A stretch of 64,000 nucleotides of DNA from Aspidiotus rigidus (taxonomy: Eukaryota; Arthropoda; Insecta; Hemiptera; Diaspididae), in assembly GCA_035079385.1 (NCBI GenBank), contig JAVHKY010000013.1:3348001-3412000 (forward strand). The letters run 5' to 3'. The position numbers were made by a program, and so were the translations under genes. How positions within the stretch are numbered: position 1 is the first letter of the stretch; every line of letters begins with the position of its first letter. Shown one piece after another: positions 1 through 12,644 of this stretch. Under the pieces are notes generated by a model, which ran no database searches, was not told the origin of the DNA, and worked only from the letters and a program-made list of their open reading frames with translations.

Positions 1-1
1 A

Positions 2-325
2 ATTTTATGGCAGGATATTGGCTATTCAAATATAAAGAGCTCTACAGGACCGGTCTACGTACCTAAGCCAATAGTAGACCCGACTCAGAAACACCCGGCC
101 GAGAAGAACAGATCAACTTTAAATTTGGACTTGAACACTCCTGAAATATGGGAGTCTAGGAGAGAACCAATAGGGATCCCCACACTTCCTCGAGGAATTC
201 TAAAAATTTCCCATCAAATTTATAAGAGTTGGGGTACCAACAGGCATTCAGAAGGTCAAGAAATGCCTGCAATTCCTCATGAAGGACACCAGATTCAAGG
301 AAGAGGTCACCCATACGGTGAATAG
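2..325 (+). CDS. Unidentified open frame running in from the left edge
   Basis: A frame is open from base 2 to the TAG at 323-325, giving 107 residues with no upstream stop in the window, so the left end is truncated by the window. It is rich in Pro, Gly, His, Arg and Glu near its end (for example GHQIQGRGHPYGE) and has no internal methionine start in a convincing context. AATAAA-like strings follow at about 354 and 373. I do not recognise the product. It lies on the strand opposite the MXD-like gene, within or just beyond its 3' half, and could be the tail of a retroelement ORF, a separate gene's last exon, or chance. Confidence 0.25.
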   Translation: MLWQDIGYSNIKSSTGPVYVPKPIVDPTQKHPAEKNRSTLNLDLNTPEIWESRREPIGIPTLPRGILKISHQIYKSWGTNRHSEGQEMPAIPHEGHQIQGRGHPYGE

Positions 326-2756
326 CGACGCGACGGTCTTGGGGTTGTGAGGGAATAAACCAAAGACATCAAATAAACATAAAGTCGAACCCGGAAGAAG
401 ACTTACCTCCTGGGATCTATCGGCCAGGGAACTCTAGTTTCCTACTGAGTAAGGAGAGTCAAATTCAACTCGAGATTTAAACCTGCGATCCAAGAATTTG
501 CCATTTGGCGAGGCAGTATGTAGGTGAACATACGAGTTTACATGAGAAACGATCTTATTCAGGACGACAACTCTGGAAATCAGAGACTTACTTTTTCCTT
601 GGTAAAAATTTTTAATATTTGTAGTTTTAATAGGGAACCTGTTTTATGGGCGGTTTTTTGAGAAATTTGCCGTGTACTGTCCGGCGAAAAACTTGGAAAA
701 ATTCTGACTCCAATTGTATACAGCTCGGAGGATGAAATTCACCTATGTCCATATCCTATCAGATATAGCTCGAGAGTCGAAATTTTTCCAAGTCTCCTTC
801 TAAAGTAGGTCCAGGTCACTGATGACGTCCTATCTTCATCTAGGGTTATAGTACGTCTAGGCTTGCTTGAATTCTCAAAACCAAAATCAATTTGACTCAT
901 AGAACAGGCTCCCTGCGTTCCTCGCTCAACTTCGTTAAGGAAGCCGTCGTTTTTTCAAGTCCCCCTCCTATCATATATAGCTCGAGAGTCAAGAAAAATT
1001 TAGACTCTCGATATATATTATATTAGGCTTATAGTAGGGTTAGGATTCCTTGAATTCTCAATACCAAATCCAATTCGACTCATAAAACAGGTTCCCTGCG
1101 TTCCTCGTTCAAATTCGTTGAGGAAGCCGTCGTTTTTCGCCTTCACCAGAGCTTTTCACTTCCTAGAGCATTTTTTGATGATTTTTCCGTGCTCTACCGA
1201 TGATTCTAATTCTTCTATAGAAATCAAATACTTCTACACATATAGCAGAAAAACCATTTACTGCTCGACAGTTGAACACTAAACTGTTGCAACGCACATC
1301 GAGGTGTAGGTGTATCAAGCGTAGTGCGTCAGATACTTCCGCGAGACTGCTACACGTATCTTCCAAATCAAATCACTTCCTGGGAAAATTGGTGATGAAG
1401 GAAAGGACAGAGGAGGAGGTAGGTGGTTTCTGCTTGGTAGTAGCCGTACCAATTCATATTTAGAGCCAAATTTTACTTAGAAAATATCCATAATACTCGT
1501 AATAGAAATCGTTTCAACTTTCGAGTTCCCGTCCCCTTAGGTATTATCTATACTTCCAATAGTATCGTGATTGATGATATAATTTAGGTTAGTATTTACC
1601 GAAGTACATTAAAAGTTGAACTAGAGGTTGTTCAAGAGCAAACCAATCGATCCTAACCACTAACTAACTCCAACATTAAAAATTTATCAAGCAGGGTTTG
1701 TGAAGAACGAACATTGGATGCGTGCGCTGAAATAAGGTTGTTGTAATCCTACATCAAACCTCCTTCACTCTCACCTGACTACTAAAAATTGGTTCGAAAA
1801 TAGATACCATAGATACGCGATATGATGAAGTAGAAACTATGCACATTCGGATTATACAAGAGAAAAGCGATACTTCGTTCGAAAAATCTATTATTGAAAA
1901 TAGAGGATATGTATCGAGAAACGTGCAACGTGCGCAAAACTTGCTTTATCGTAACCTCGAATCGAAAAGCTGCGACAGTAATTTTCCCTGATGATAACTC
2001 TTGGCCGTTGCCACCAATTATACGACGATTATACTCACGTTTTATACATTAAAGAATAACAAACTACAATTCACTCGCTCCGTGTATACTCACAAACTAT
2101 TCGTACATAATAATAATAATACGTAAAATGACCCACACTATTCAAACGTGGACTTTAATAAAACAAGGGTCACTCAGAACGTTATGAGCATAGAATGGAC
2201 GAGTAAATACATTTTGAACGGCGAGTGAGGAGGGTCTCATCGTATGTGTGCACATAAAAATACGTCGGACTTGCACATGGTTCAGCGCAGTATCTTTACA
2301 CAGTACACCAGTATAGTGTTCACTCGATCTGTCGAATTAGCGTCGCGTTTTCTTTGGTTATTATTTAGAGAGGTTGCTAAACCATCACGAACACAGCACT
2401 CCCAAGATAGATAAGGCGAACAATAGAGCGAACACATTTACACAAATACGCACACATATAGAGAAAAAAGCTGTTACGAACGAATTTTCCACGCTTCTGG
2501 CGTCTAAATCATTCAATTATGCAAATGAAAGTCTCTAAATCCGACTATGGATTATCTTCAACGAATAGTGCGAGTGATTTTCGTGCATTATTTGCCCATG
2601 TGAAAAAGGACAGAAAGAAAGAGTAAGAAAGAAAGCTGTTGACCAAATCCAATGTCAACCTACGAGGGACACGTTCAAGACGATAATAAGCACATATAAG
2701 TTACACTGTACTTCGAAGAGTACATAATACTAATACGAAAGAAATCTATATCTTAC
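326..2756. other. Intron or 3' flank of the MXD-like gene, no exon recognised
   Basis: This stretch follows the splice donor of the helix-loop-helix exon on the minus strand, so at least its right part is intron. I looked on the minus strand for a leucine-zipper exon and saw none. It holds short repeats at 740-1143, described separately. The rest is AT-rich sequence with no recognised feature. A strong minus-strand donor-like string (GGAG then GTAAGT) lies at about 404-411, but no frame-compatible exon precedes it. Confidence 0.6.
861..1143. repeat. Direct duplication, about 100 bp at 183-bp spacing
   Basis: Bases about 866-960 recur at about 1049-1143, offset by 183 bp, with roughly 85-90% identity by eye. 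Landmarks in both are CTTGAATTCTCAA, AACAGG(C/T)TCCCTGCGTTCC and GGAAGCCGTCGTTTTT. Both copies sit among TATATAGCTCGAGAGTC short repeats (about 757-775 and 973-990). The phrase ATAAAACAGGTT also appears in the mosaic repeat at 17.56 and 28.49 kb. Confidence 0.8.
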
Positions 2757-2871
2757 CTTAATAAAATTCTTAGCCTTAATAAGTAATCCTAAGGTAGTAT
2801 GGCGCGCGGAATTCTGTCCCAGTGGCACCAAATTTTTGAGACTTTCCATACAACCACGTAAATGAGCTCGT
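2757..2871 (-). CDS. MXD: MXD-like repressor, exon 4: helix-loop-helix (partial gene)
   Basis: Fourth visible coding exon of a MAX-dimerisation (Mad/MXD) bHLH-zipper repressor, a nuclear protein family that pairs with MAX on E-boxes and recruits Sin3. On the minus strand the acceptor TTTTGCAG (AG at 2873-2872) is followed by one base completing an Arg codon, then 38 codons beginning [18 protein letters not shown], through RHTTLGLL, ending KAKNFIK at 2757, then donor [24 protein letters not shown] and KAK..IK are hallmarks of the MXD helix-loop-helix and argue against Mnt, whose helices differ. The exon ends in phase 0; family members continue into a leucine zipper, which is not in the window. 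Differences from the usual motif are GQN in the loop (often GPE) and Ile instead of Thr before KAK. Confidence 0.93.
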
Positions 2872-3949
2872 CTGCAAAACAATCATGTAACACGCCCGTT
2901 CACTTCGGTACAATTATGTATATTATTATTATGCATGCACGAATACATAATTTTATTCGATAGCTGTAAAGTTCGTCTAGACACACGTTATACACAGTAA
3001 ATGTAACAGATTAGATATGGCTCGAGCTGAAACTGAGGACAAAGGGGATTCCGAAATAAAAGGTTCCGAACGTCAACAGAGTTCAATTAACCGTCATTTT
3101 GACTGCGAAGCGGGGGAGAGAGAGAAAAACTTTCAACATTTTCGACGCCTACAGGTACGACGTTCAATACAACTTGCTTATTACTTCTTGTCAAATACAC
3201 AATACGCTTCTTAGTACACGTATAGATATTAGGAAATTGAAACAAAGTCCCCTTCACAACTCATATAGAGATGTACTTCAAATACAAGTCCTCGAAAGAG
3301 ATACCGAGTTATTTTTCAGTGGATTATAGTTCTTCATTAAGGCAGCAGTTCTCCCTCGTTACCCTATTTCTAAATGAACATTGTAATCAGTCTCATAATT
3401 TGATATACGAGTCAAATGTATCGAAATAAATGCTTGTCTCGCGGGGATCAAAACAAAAAACTCATGTAAATAAATTGAGGAGAAATAACGAAGTATATAG
3501 AAAAAAACGAGAAGGAGGAAAGAGCAGCGATCGCAAATGTACTCGGAGTCGCCGGTCAACGAACTCTAGTCTCTCACAGGTACAAGGTTACTTTCTTTTC
3601 TGGTATAGATGATATTTTTGACAGGAGATCCCTTTTCTTTTTCGAGCCATCGACTTCAGAAATGCCAACACCACGCAACATGAAATCATATCAGGATGGT
3701 GTATTTCTGGTCGAATGAAACACTGCACTGTGCGCACTCGAAGTAGTAAGGCGAGTGAGCCTTGACAGGAATTTTTTCGAACTCGCTAATTTGAAGACAA
3801 AACGATCTTGTGCTGTATCGATAAGAAATACAGAAGAAAAAATAAATGAAAGAAATAGAGTTGCAATATCAACATTGGTGACGTCATGTGCTCGTTACAT
3901 CATAACCACCCATGATGGCTGCCTGCGACGTCATCATCAGTACCCTTGA

Positions 3950-4217
3950 GGGGGTGTCCATAAATTACGTGAGGCATTTTACGGAGGAGGGGTCCAGCCA
4001 AGTTTCACCAAAACTCACGTGAGGGGGTGCCACAAATCTCACGTAATTTTTTTCTCACATAAATACATTCTAAAATATTGCTAAACTGGCTTAAATTTAA
4101 TAAGAACTAGTTCTTTTTGAATATGTGATCAAGAAAATGACGTTTTTTCAATAGATAAACGCGATTAAGCACAGATAAACGTATTTAAAGCAGAAATACA
4201 CATTTCGGAAAATCTCA
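3950..4217 (+). mobile_element. TIR element family (CATAAATTACGTGAGG), copy 1, 3'-truncated
   Basis: Begins GGGGGTGTCCATAAATTACG and follows the same order as the copies at 23.2 and 28.1 kb: CTCACGTAAT, ACATTCTAAAATATTGC, AAACTGGCTTAAATTTAATAA, TAAGCACAGATAAACGTATT, ACACATTTCGGAAAATCTC. It breaks off there, so the right terminal repeat is missing. The left flank (CATCATCAGTACCCTTGA) matches the mosaic repeat at about 6995-7012, so it inserted into a mosaic-repeat copy. It is non-coding. Confidence 0.8.
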
Positions 4218-6690
4218 TGCGGCAGCGACGTTATATGAATGCTGATGACGTTACAGGCAGCCATTATGGATGGACTGTTTTTCTTACGATTTGGAAATTT
4301 TGTCACATGTATTAATGGTGACAGGCTAAGAGAGTTGACCTCCTCGTTTTGGATGGTAGTGCACGTTTTACAAATTGTGATTCTCAAGATTCAAAATTAG
4401 ATAGATATGAAAAAATGTCAAGTGTGATGGAAGAGCAACTCGTCGGGAGCAATTTTTTTCTAGGGACGAATATGTTGATGGGAACCAAGCCTGAGTTGAC
4501 ATGTTGAACACCGCGACGGAGTTTCATCAAGGGGGAGGGGGAGGGAGGGGGGAATTTGTAAACAGACCAAGTGTATGAAACTGGGTTAAGCAATCAGATT
4601 CAGGTAAATACAATATGAAAAGCTTGTCATTCACAAACCTCACGTTACATACAGAGCATTTTTCATGAGAAGAAATTGTACTTCTACTTTCTTACAATAG
4701 AGAAAAGGGGAAATTTTTTTAGATCTCTTCGGAAGCCAAAGACAGTTACCACACCATTGACCCAAGTATTTTGACACTCGATGAACCCAAAGTCATTACA
4801 GAGAATTAATTTAGAACACATGGAAGAAGCTCGGATATTGGCGCTTACTGAGCTTTGGTACCACAAAATAGGCAAATGTTGCTACGAAGGATTACCGTAA
4901 ATTTTATACAGAAATAAAGAATCCAGAAAAGGAAGAGCAGCACGAAGACTGAAATCTAGGAAAACTATCAGCCACACACGTGAGGACAGAAAGCTCACTC
5001 TGTGTCTTCTCCACCTGAAACAAAGTCCCCGCAAGAGAAAGCTCTCAAGTTTGTTGACCTCGTTTCCATACAATCGAAATCTCCGCGGCAGTCTTTCTCA
5101 TATTTGCTGCCATAACCAGCAGAAGATCCAGCGGAACAAAGAAATAAGAAAGGGATACTCCGACTGTTATAGTTCCTAGCTCAAGGCACTTACATCAAAA
5201 CTCGACGCGAAGGAATCGTGTAAGCAATAGATAAAGATCAACGTCTTTCAGATACGTATAATACAGTACATATTTGAGCTGGTAAAGATTAGAATATAGT
5301 TTCCATGCCCACTAGACAAAGTATATCGAAAAATTCTAACGATATAAGTCTGAACAAAACTAATGAGAACATATATGGAATACAGAAATTCGATTCCTTT
5401 TCACGATTCCAGACAATTTCAAATTTGATTAATGTAAGCAAACGTTCATCGCGCTGCATAGCTTTTATGATGCGGGCAAGCGTCTAATTAATTACAGTCA
5501 GAATACGAGCAATATCATCTAGTAATACTGCATACGTGTGATTATAGATATTTCGATAGAACCACGATATAGTCTACACTAGTTTTGTTTTTTTTCTTAT
5601 TCTTTCTTCTTTCTTTTTCGCTCGAACAGAGATAATAGATAAAAATTTATGAATCGCGTACCAGCGTGACTAAAACAGACAGCAACGTTCTTCGAATATT
5701 TGTTTTTGTTTTTTTCGAAGATATTATTTTACATCTCGAGGGGAGAATAAGTCATCAGATAGAAAAAAATATTCGCGTGAAAGTATTATTGGGCGATAGG
5801 CAGAATTCAGCCCCCGCCCCACAAAGAGAAAATCTGTGCATGTATCCGTCAGATAAATATTATCATCAATTTAATACAACAGGCTTTTCGTATTCACACG
5901 TGAAGTAACTCATTTCCATAAAAATCAATCTAACGGACACACTACGGTACAAGAAATTCAGGTTATGTATGTGCCACATTTAGTAAGAAGCTCATTTCAA
6001 ATTTACAATTTCATGCTATCGTCGAGCATCCGATGTACATTATATCCGTTGAAAGAAATTAAATTGGCGTAAAAAATTTCGAATCTACTTGCAAATTTTC
6101 GACTTAACAATTGTTTGTAAGATATTCAGAAAGAAAATTACAAGAAGTACGAGTACATAATATCCCAAAGGTACCTAAGACAGTTACAGGTATAATAAAC
6201 TGTAAGTATCATTAATTTTGCACTGCTGCTGTACCGTGCCACGTTCATAAGTCGATGTCATCGAACAACCAAATGCGGAACGTCTGCACAACAAAATTTT
6301 TTTACGACTTTCACTTTCGGTGTACATGTACTCATAACAAAACATGTCAATAACGTTCGTGACATAAATTTTAATGAATCTTCTTCTTTTTTTGTACAGG
6401 TATGTAAATGTATAGCGACGAGTTCCAAGTACAGAAACACACTTGTCTATTTCGCTAATTTACATTATCGACTTTTGCGATGCGGCAATAAGAAAATTTG
6501 TGCTATAGCATCGAAACGACGATAAAACTACCGGAAGAAAAAAAATTGGCCAGAAATCAGGCCTCCCATGTCGGTCAACATACTTAATACAATTGATCGT
6601 CTGAATTTGGTTGACAATTTACAAGGCCCAAGATTTATTTCCCCATTTTACGAGCTGTTGAATAGAGTATTGCTGGAATTTAAGAGAACA

Positions 6691-7620
6691 TTTTCTGGCA
6701 AAGTCAAATAAATAAAGATCATTTTTCATGTCTACCAGTAAATGACCTCATTTATATTATAAGGCCACGCCTACTAAATTTTCCTCACAGAGGCGTACGT
6801 CCCGTTCTTGGACTAATATAGGCATGGTGTACTGTAAGACAAACTATCTAGCTCAGGCGAGCTCACTTGCTCCGCCCGCTCGCTCCCCGTTTTTAGTATC
6901 CTGCGTTCTGAGCTGTCGGGCTCACTCGCGAATATCAACAATAGTGACGTCATGAGCTCGTTACGTCATAACCGTCCATGATAGGTGCCTGTGACGTCAT
7001 CATCAGTACCCGTGACGGCTGCCTGAACAATCATAACGTCATCAGCTTGGGCTTTCTCTGTTCCTTACCTTCTTCTATTCTCGGGATCACTCACTCCGCT
7101 CGTGAGCCTACCTAGCAGTCTTCGTTATACTAGGCCTAATGGTAATACTGCTCGAGTCTCCAGGGTGACGAAGTCATACTTACAGATTTCAAACTTGTGG
7201 TACTACTCCTCAGCCTCCATTATACTGCGCTATACAGTTTACTGAACTATACTAGGCCTACTCTCACATGAATCGTCTCCTTATAGGTGCGAGTCATAAT
7301 ATATGAGGAGTGGAGGGTACAGACCCTGTTACGTACCTGTATCTTCCACTCTTCATACAGCCCCACTATTAGCCTTCATGAAACGGCCGCCTAACAAACA
7401 GCTGTATAAAAGCCTATACTAAACCACATGTAAATCACAAGGAAGAGGCGAGGTGGATTGAACTCGCAAATTGTAGAATAGAATTAGGTCCTGGGTCACG
7501 TTTGATGAAGTCATTAGCCAATGACTTCATGGTTGGAGAAGTCTCGAAATCACGGCTGATGACGTCATAGTTTATCGGAAGAAAAGGGATATAGTCTACA
7601 GGATTATTAGGGGGTGGGAA
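6691..7620 (+). repeat. Mosaic TGACGTCA repeat, copy A
   Basis: Starts TTTTCTGGCAAAGTCAAATAAAT. In order it carries a CTCACAGAGGCGTACG block, a cluster of TGACGTCAT palindromes (about 6945, 6990, 7559, with variants at 6966 and 7035), a TTCTATTCTCGGGATCACTC block, ACTAGGCCTA blocks, and TAAACCACATG leading into the minisatellite. The same order appears at 12.65-13.47 kb and inverted at 27.99-29.48 kb. No coding capacity is seen. Confidence 0.85.
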
Positions 7621-8330
7621 CTCGCGAGGGATGCGAAGTCGCACATTTTGGGAATTAGGGGCCAGGATTCAGGACTCGTGGAACTTGCAGATTTCCAGAA
7701 TTATTTCTAGGGTTTCTTTTCGCCGGAGGAGAAGGGGAACACACAAATTTTGAAATTAGGAGCTTGGATTCAGGAAACTTCAGGGAAGACATATGTTTTG
7801 AAAAGAGGCGAACTCGCGGGGCTTAGGTGAACTTACAAATGTTGGAATTGGAGGCTACGATTCAAGGAACTTCATGAAAAATATTTTTTGGGGAAGACGA
7901 CTCGCAGGGGTGGTATGAACTCGCAAATTTTGGAATTAGGTGCTAGGATTCAGGATACTTCAGGAAAGACATGTTTGGGGGGAAGGACGGGCAACTCGCG
8001 AGGGTGATGCGGACTCACATATTTTGAAATTAGTAGCCAGGATTCGGAAACTTCAGAAAAGACATGTTTTTTTTTCTTGGGATGGGAGGAAGAGGGGAAC
8101 TCGCACGGGTTCTTTGAACTCGGAAATTTTGGGATTAGAGGCTAGGATTCAGAAAACTTTAGGGAAGAATTATTTTTCCGGGGGGGGAGGCAACTGGTAC
8201 GGGTGGTTTGAACTCGCAAATTTTGAAATTAGGGGCTAGGATTCAGGAAACTTCCGAAAACACGTCATATTCTTTTTTTCTTGAGGGGGAAGGGGAAGAG
8301 GAACTTGAAAATTTTGGAAGATTGCCAATA
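7621..8330 (+). repeat. Minisatellite of about 95 bp, seven degenerate units
   Basis: The unit is roughly GAACTCGCAAATTTTGGAATTAGGGGCTAGGATTCAGGAAACTTCAGGAAAGACATG followed by a G-rich tract. The GGATTCAGG core recurs near 7666, 7767, 7857, 7949, 8039, 8145 and 8238, so spacing is about 88-106 bp. Single units close the other mosaic copies at about 13405-13470 and, inverted, at 28020-28120 and 28441-28465. Open frames over it are repeat artefacts. Confidence 0.85.
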
Positions 8331-8509
8331 ATCCTCGCTATATATTTAAGATCCATTGATGGGCTAGGCTTGCGGCTCTAACACAGCCTCAAGGTCGCTC
8401 GCAAATGTTATGGGTTGAATGAGAACTGCTGAGAACACCCACACTCCTGCGAAGAGGCTCGCTAGAGCATTCCAGGATTTGTAGAAAACACACAGAACGC
8501 TTCGAGACG

Positions 8510-8815
8510 CCACATCGACGACGATTTGAGGTTGATTTAAAGTCGACTAGCATACAAAATCTACTGTTCATTGACGCGGTTAAATAAGCGTGGTCGATTT
8601 CAGGTAGATAAAAAAATTTAGAGAAATCGATTCGAAATCGACTATAGAGCGACTTCGGTTTCAGATCGATTCAAAATCGACCAACGAAAATTACTTGAAA
8701 ACCACAAATCGACACGGCAGAGCAATCGACGTAAAATTTAAAGAAATTGACTCGAATTCGAATCAAAATTTGTCGACCTGGTATCGACGTCTGCTTGAGG
8801 TTGATTTCAACAATA
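8510..8815. repeat. TCGA-rich short-motif cluster
   Basis: ATCGAC / GTCGAT words recur about ten times, including GAAATCGATTCGAAATCGAC and GATCGATTCAAAATCGACC. A longer phrase repeats: CGACGACGATTTGAGGTTGATTT near 8515 and CGACGTCTGCTTGAGGTTGATTT near 8785. It looks like a degenerate short tandem repeat. Confidence 0.6.
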
Positions 8816-11800
8816 TACCGCCGCAATTTCAATCCAGGAATTCGAAAGAAGTAAATTTTCAGAACGTCTATTTCCGAGGCAAGCAAACTTTTCCCTCCCT
8901 ACACTTCATTGATGATAATTAACCAATCCAAAATTCGAATTCTCGCCAGGAATTTCACCTCAAATCATCTAAACTCTCAAAGAACTTTCTCATACAAAAC
9001 ACGCAAGCAATAAACCTGAAATCAAACTATACAACCTCGAGAAATCATCATCCCCACAACAATGTTCTCTGTACATGTAGCAACAAAGTTGATGATGTGG
9101 ACTATGGTCTACCGGAGACTAAAAGTAGATGCTGGTATATATGATATTGTGTGCAGCCGGCGGCTACACAGTGAAGATGTAGATTATATGTACGCGTTCT
9201 AAAAAAAGTGGTCATTACCACGAGCGCGAGAGTGAGAGAGTGAGAGAGAGGGCAAGTGAAGTACTTACAAAACGACTCTCACGCCTTCGTATCCAGAAGA
9301 AATGTACTGAACTTACAGCATGAACTATTATAGTTCAGGTTTTTCTCAATTGCACGAGTACATAGGGTGTATTATAGTCTCGAACCCTCACAAACATTCT
9401 CTCTGCCTATTTCACTCGTTCGCTCACTCTCTGTTTTCTTCCTACATACCAGTTATTGTATAAATATAGGCGCACAGCACAGTCGAAACTCGATCTTCGA
9501 GGTCTACATCTTCTATATATACGCGACTGGATTTACATACATCGCGCGCTCTGTTGCTGCTGCGAGTACAATAATTTCACGATCAATTTCATTTTGAAAT
9601 CATTTATCCAGTGCATAGAGCATGGCTATGCGTGCATACAATGAGCACATCAGCACGGAGCAGAGTCTAGCACTGACTGTTTAGATATCAGTATAATCAT
9701 ACGGATCATGAAATTTTACTGTATTAATAAAATATCTTTAAATATTCTACCACAACTATCGCTGTCATTTCTCACTACAGTGATTATGTAAATTTATAAT
9801 CACCAATAATGACATCGCACATTCTACACAAGCTATATATATTCGTACCATCATGCATACGCGCGATAGTTCCTTCAAAATAATCTTGGTATATAATATA
9901 CGCTGCAGAACATAAGAGTATGGGTCTATGCTCGATAGAATACGTGTCACTGTACGATTTCTGCGGCTCTATGGTTCTCTTCTCAGAGCAGTTTCTTCAT
10001 TGTTTTACACACATTGGCACTATCCGCAATTCGATCTACCAGCATTATTTATAACTTTCTCCAATTTCCGCACGCGTATGTATATGTGTATTTACAGTGC
10101 AGTGTATGTAGGGCCTATTCAATGTTTACAGTTCCTGATGTACATACTCCGGGTACCGTTTTCTTCCCAATTACTGGTAGTATATACAGCAACTCGTGAT
10201 GTAAAAGATGAAATCCAGAAACGAGACGCGTTCAGAAAATATTTCTGTATAGCCAGCCTATATATACACGCTCGATGGTCGTTACGAGATGTTGGCAGTT
10301 CACGAAATAAAAATAAAACACTCGTACTAGGGTTTCCTTTGAAAAGCCTCTATATTTTCGGCCGGACGAACAAATTAACAACGAGAAAGAGTTATTGGTG
10401 CTCGTGAAAGTGAGGCATTTTACGATCACGTTGGGAGTTCCAAAAACGCTTCAAAAACCATTCCATATACACAAGTTGAACGATTCTATTTATAATCTTC
10501 ATCTCTTTCCAGCGAGCCTGTATACATAATACAGATACATTTTAGCGAATTTTAAAATAGATCTTTCAACACCATTTTGTACTACTATCGATTTTTATGT
10601 AACGCATGGCTGAAGGAGTGAACACAGGATAAACCCGCGCGCGGAAACCACAAAAACCCTTCTATCATCCATGAAAATACTATGCTATCTATTCGTGATT
10701 TATTCGGCTTCTCCGTCGTCTTGTTTGAGCTAATGTTTTGCGGTATATAATGTTTTGTAATCGAGCCAAAAAAATTTGCGAGTTAGAAATACTAAAACGT
10801 GCTTTCGAAGACAGAGTGAGAAAAACGACCAATAAATAATAATCTTTTCGCCATTAATGACAATAATGATAGAAATCAGATTCTGTTTCTGTACGACGAT
10901 ACAGCATCCACGCTTTCGAGTCTATTATGTGCTCGCGTATCTACTCATCGGATCGTGAAAATTTTCGAATGAATTATTAAAAAATTAACATTCGACCTTG
11001 GACGCATCTTTTTCATCACGCCATGTACAACGTCGATTTTTTCTTTCTTCTTCGCGTATACACTTCGATAATACAAAATATAAGCCGAAGCCTACGCGTA
11101 AAAATTTCCATCACGACGATATACACAGGAAAAATCTAATTATATAGGTCGAATTACGATGTGGTCGAATATGAAATTGTCAGAAAATTATACATAAATG
11201 ATGAGAAACCAGCCTATCATTATCTGCTATATCAGCACACCTTTCTCGATAAATTTTACTTTTTCTCAACTTTAAGGAGTACACAAATAGAGAGCTTCGG
11301 GGTTCTCTGAATAAATAATAAATTCTTCCAGAAACTAACCAGTTAATATACGGCTCTGACTCGGACGATTTACTTCATGAATTTAAAACCTTTTCGAATC
11401 CTCATTGACATTATACAACTTTGGCATGCAAGAATATAGTGACGAAAGAAGGCGAAAGTGGAGAGTGAAAATCGATGGCAACGAACGTTGGCAATTTGAA
11501 CATTCTCTCGAGAAAGTTGACGAAAATTCGGAAATTTGCTGAGGTTCGCTAGTTGAAGGTCGAAAGGGTGCACAGAGATTCTTAGTCTCCAATTGTTTGA
11601 ATGAAGAAATCGATGATAACTTAGCAGTCTGCCCGAAGATATGGATGTCAAGAGGGGTACTTCTGACGAAGCGAATGAAATTGGAAACAGGACCTTTCCG
11701 GCAATTAGTGATAGAAAATCGTAAACTTGAATTTTTTACGAGCACACGAAAGGAAGTAAAATAAGATGAACAAAAGAAGATGATTATTAATTATAGCGAC

Positions 11801-12054
11801 CAATAAGATAAATTTGAGATCATTCTCGAGATAGAATAATATTTGAATTTTTAGACAAAATATATAAAGTACAGTATTTTGAGAGAATGAAGGTTGTAGA
11901 AAGTGTTTACAGGTTATTTAACGAAGTTGAATGAGCAGAGCAAAGAATCTGTTTTGAATTTTTGAAGTCGCCTTGAAAGTTGAAGATATACAAGTCCCTT
12001 ATTTAGCGTTATTTACCGAGTCCCCCCCCCCTCCTGTTATAATTAATCTCCACC

Positions 12055-12180
12055 TCCCATACTTAAATGTGTAGCTCGATGGTCGAAAATATTTTGGGTC
12101 TTCCTACAATCATATATAGCTCAAGATTATAATTGTTTTTTTCAAAATCCCTTTCCTATTACAATATATGTAGCTCAAAA
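12055..12180 (+). repeat. TATATAGCTC short repeats
   Basis: Three degenerate units of the family seen at 0.75-1.0, 35.8-36.3 and 44.7-45.0 kb: ATGTGTAGCTCGATGGTCGAAAATATTT, ATCATATATAGCTCAAGATTATAATTG and ATATATGTAGCTCAAAATT, separated by CCTAC/CCCTTTCCTA phrases. The region 12180-12530 is extremely A/T-rich and holds no other feature. Confidence 0.65.
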
Positions 12181-12644
12181 TTTTCTCTTGTCCAAAATAT
12201 AATATTCAATTCATAAATTTTTTAAATTTAATTTCTCAATTAAAATTTATTTTCAATATAAAAATTAAAATTATTAATAATATAAATTTTTTATAGAAAA
12301 TTTTCAAAAATATAATAAGAAAATTTTTTAAATCTAAATTTAAATAATAAGTTGATATCAATTATTATTCCTAAAAAATGAATATTCAACTTTTTATAAT
12401 TTTATATGTATTCTGAATTGAAAAAATAGAAATTAATTTTTTATAACTCCAATAAAATTTTATTGAATAATGATTTATTAAATAAATAAAATTTGTAAGG
12501 TCTTTTTGTCTTTGAAAAATATCAGGTCATTTTAAATCTGATAATGATTTTCATTTTTTTATTAATATCCCTCAATTTTGGTTGGATTGCCGAAAGACGA
12601 TAACCACCGGCAGACGCTCTCCATTTTTCGCAAAGAAAAAAAAA

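Noticed and set aside
400..450. Strong minus-strand donor (GGAG|GTAAGT) as an MXD exon end
   Set aside because: All three frames upstream hit a stop within a few codons of any usable acceptor, so no coding exon fits.
7940..8239. 99-codon frame with repeated ARIRKLQ/ARIQKTL words
   Set aside because: Translation of the 95-bp minisatellite; spacing is not constant modulo three.
9928..10407. 159-codon plus-strand frame
   Set aside because: No recognised motif, AT-driven composition (Tyr, Phe, Leu, Ser), no splice or promoter support and overlapping frames on both strands.
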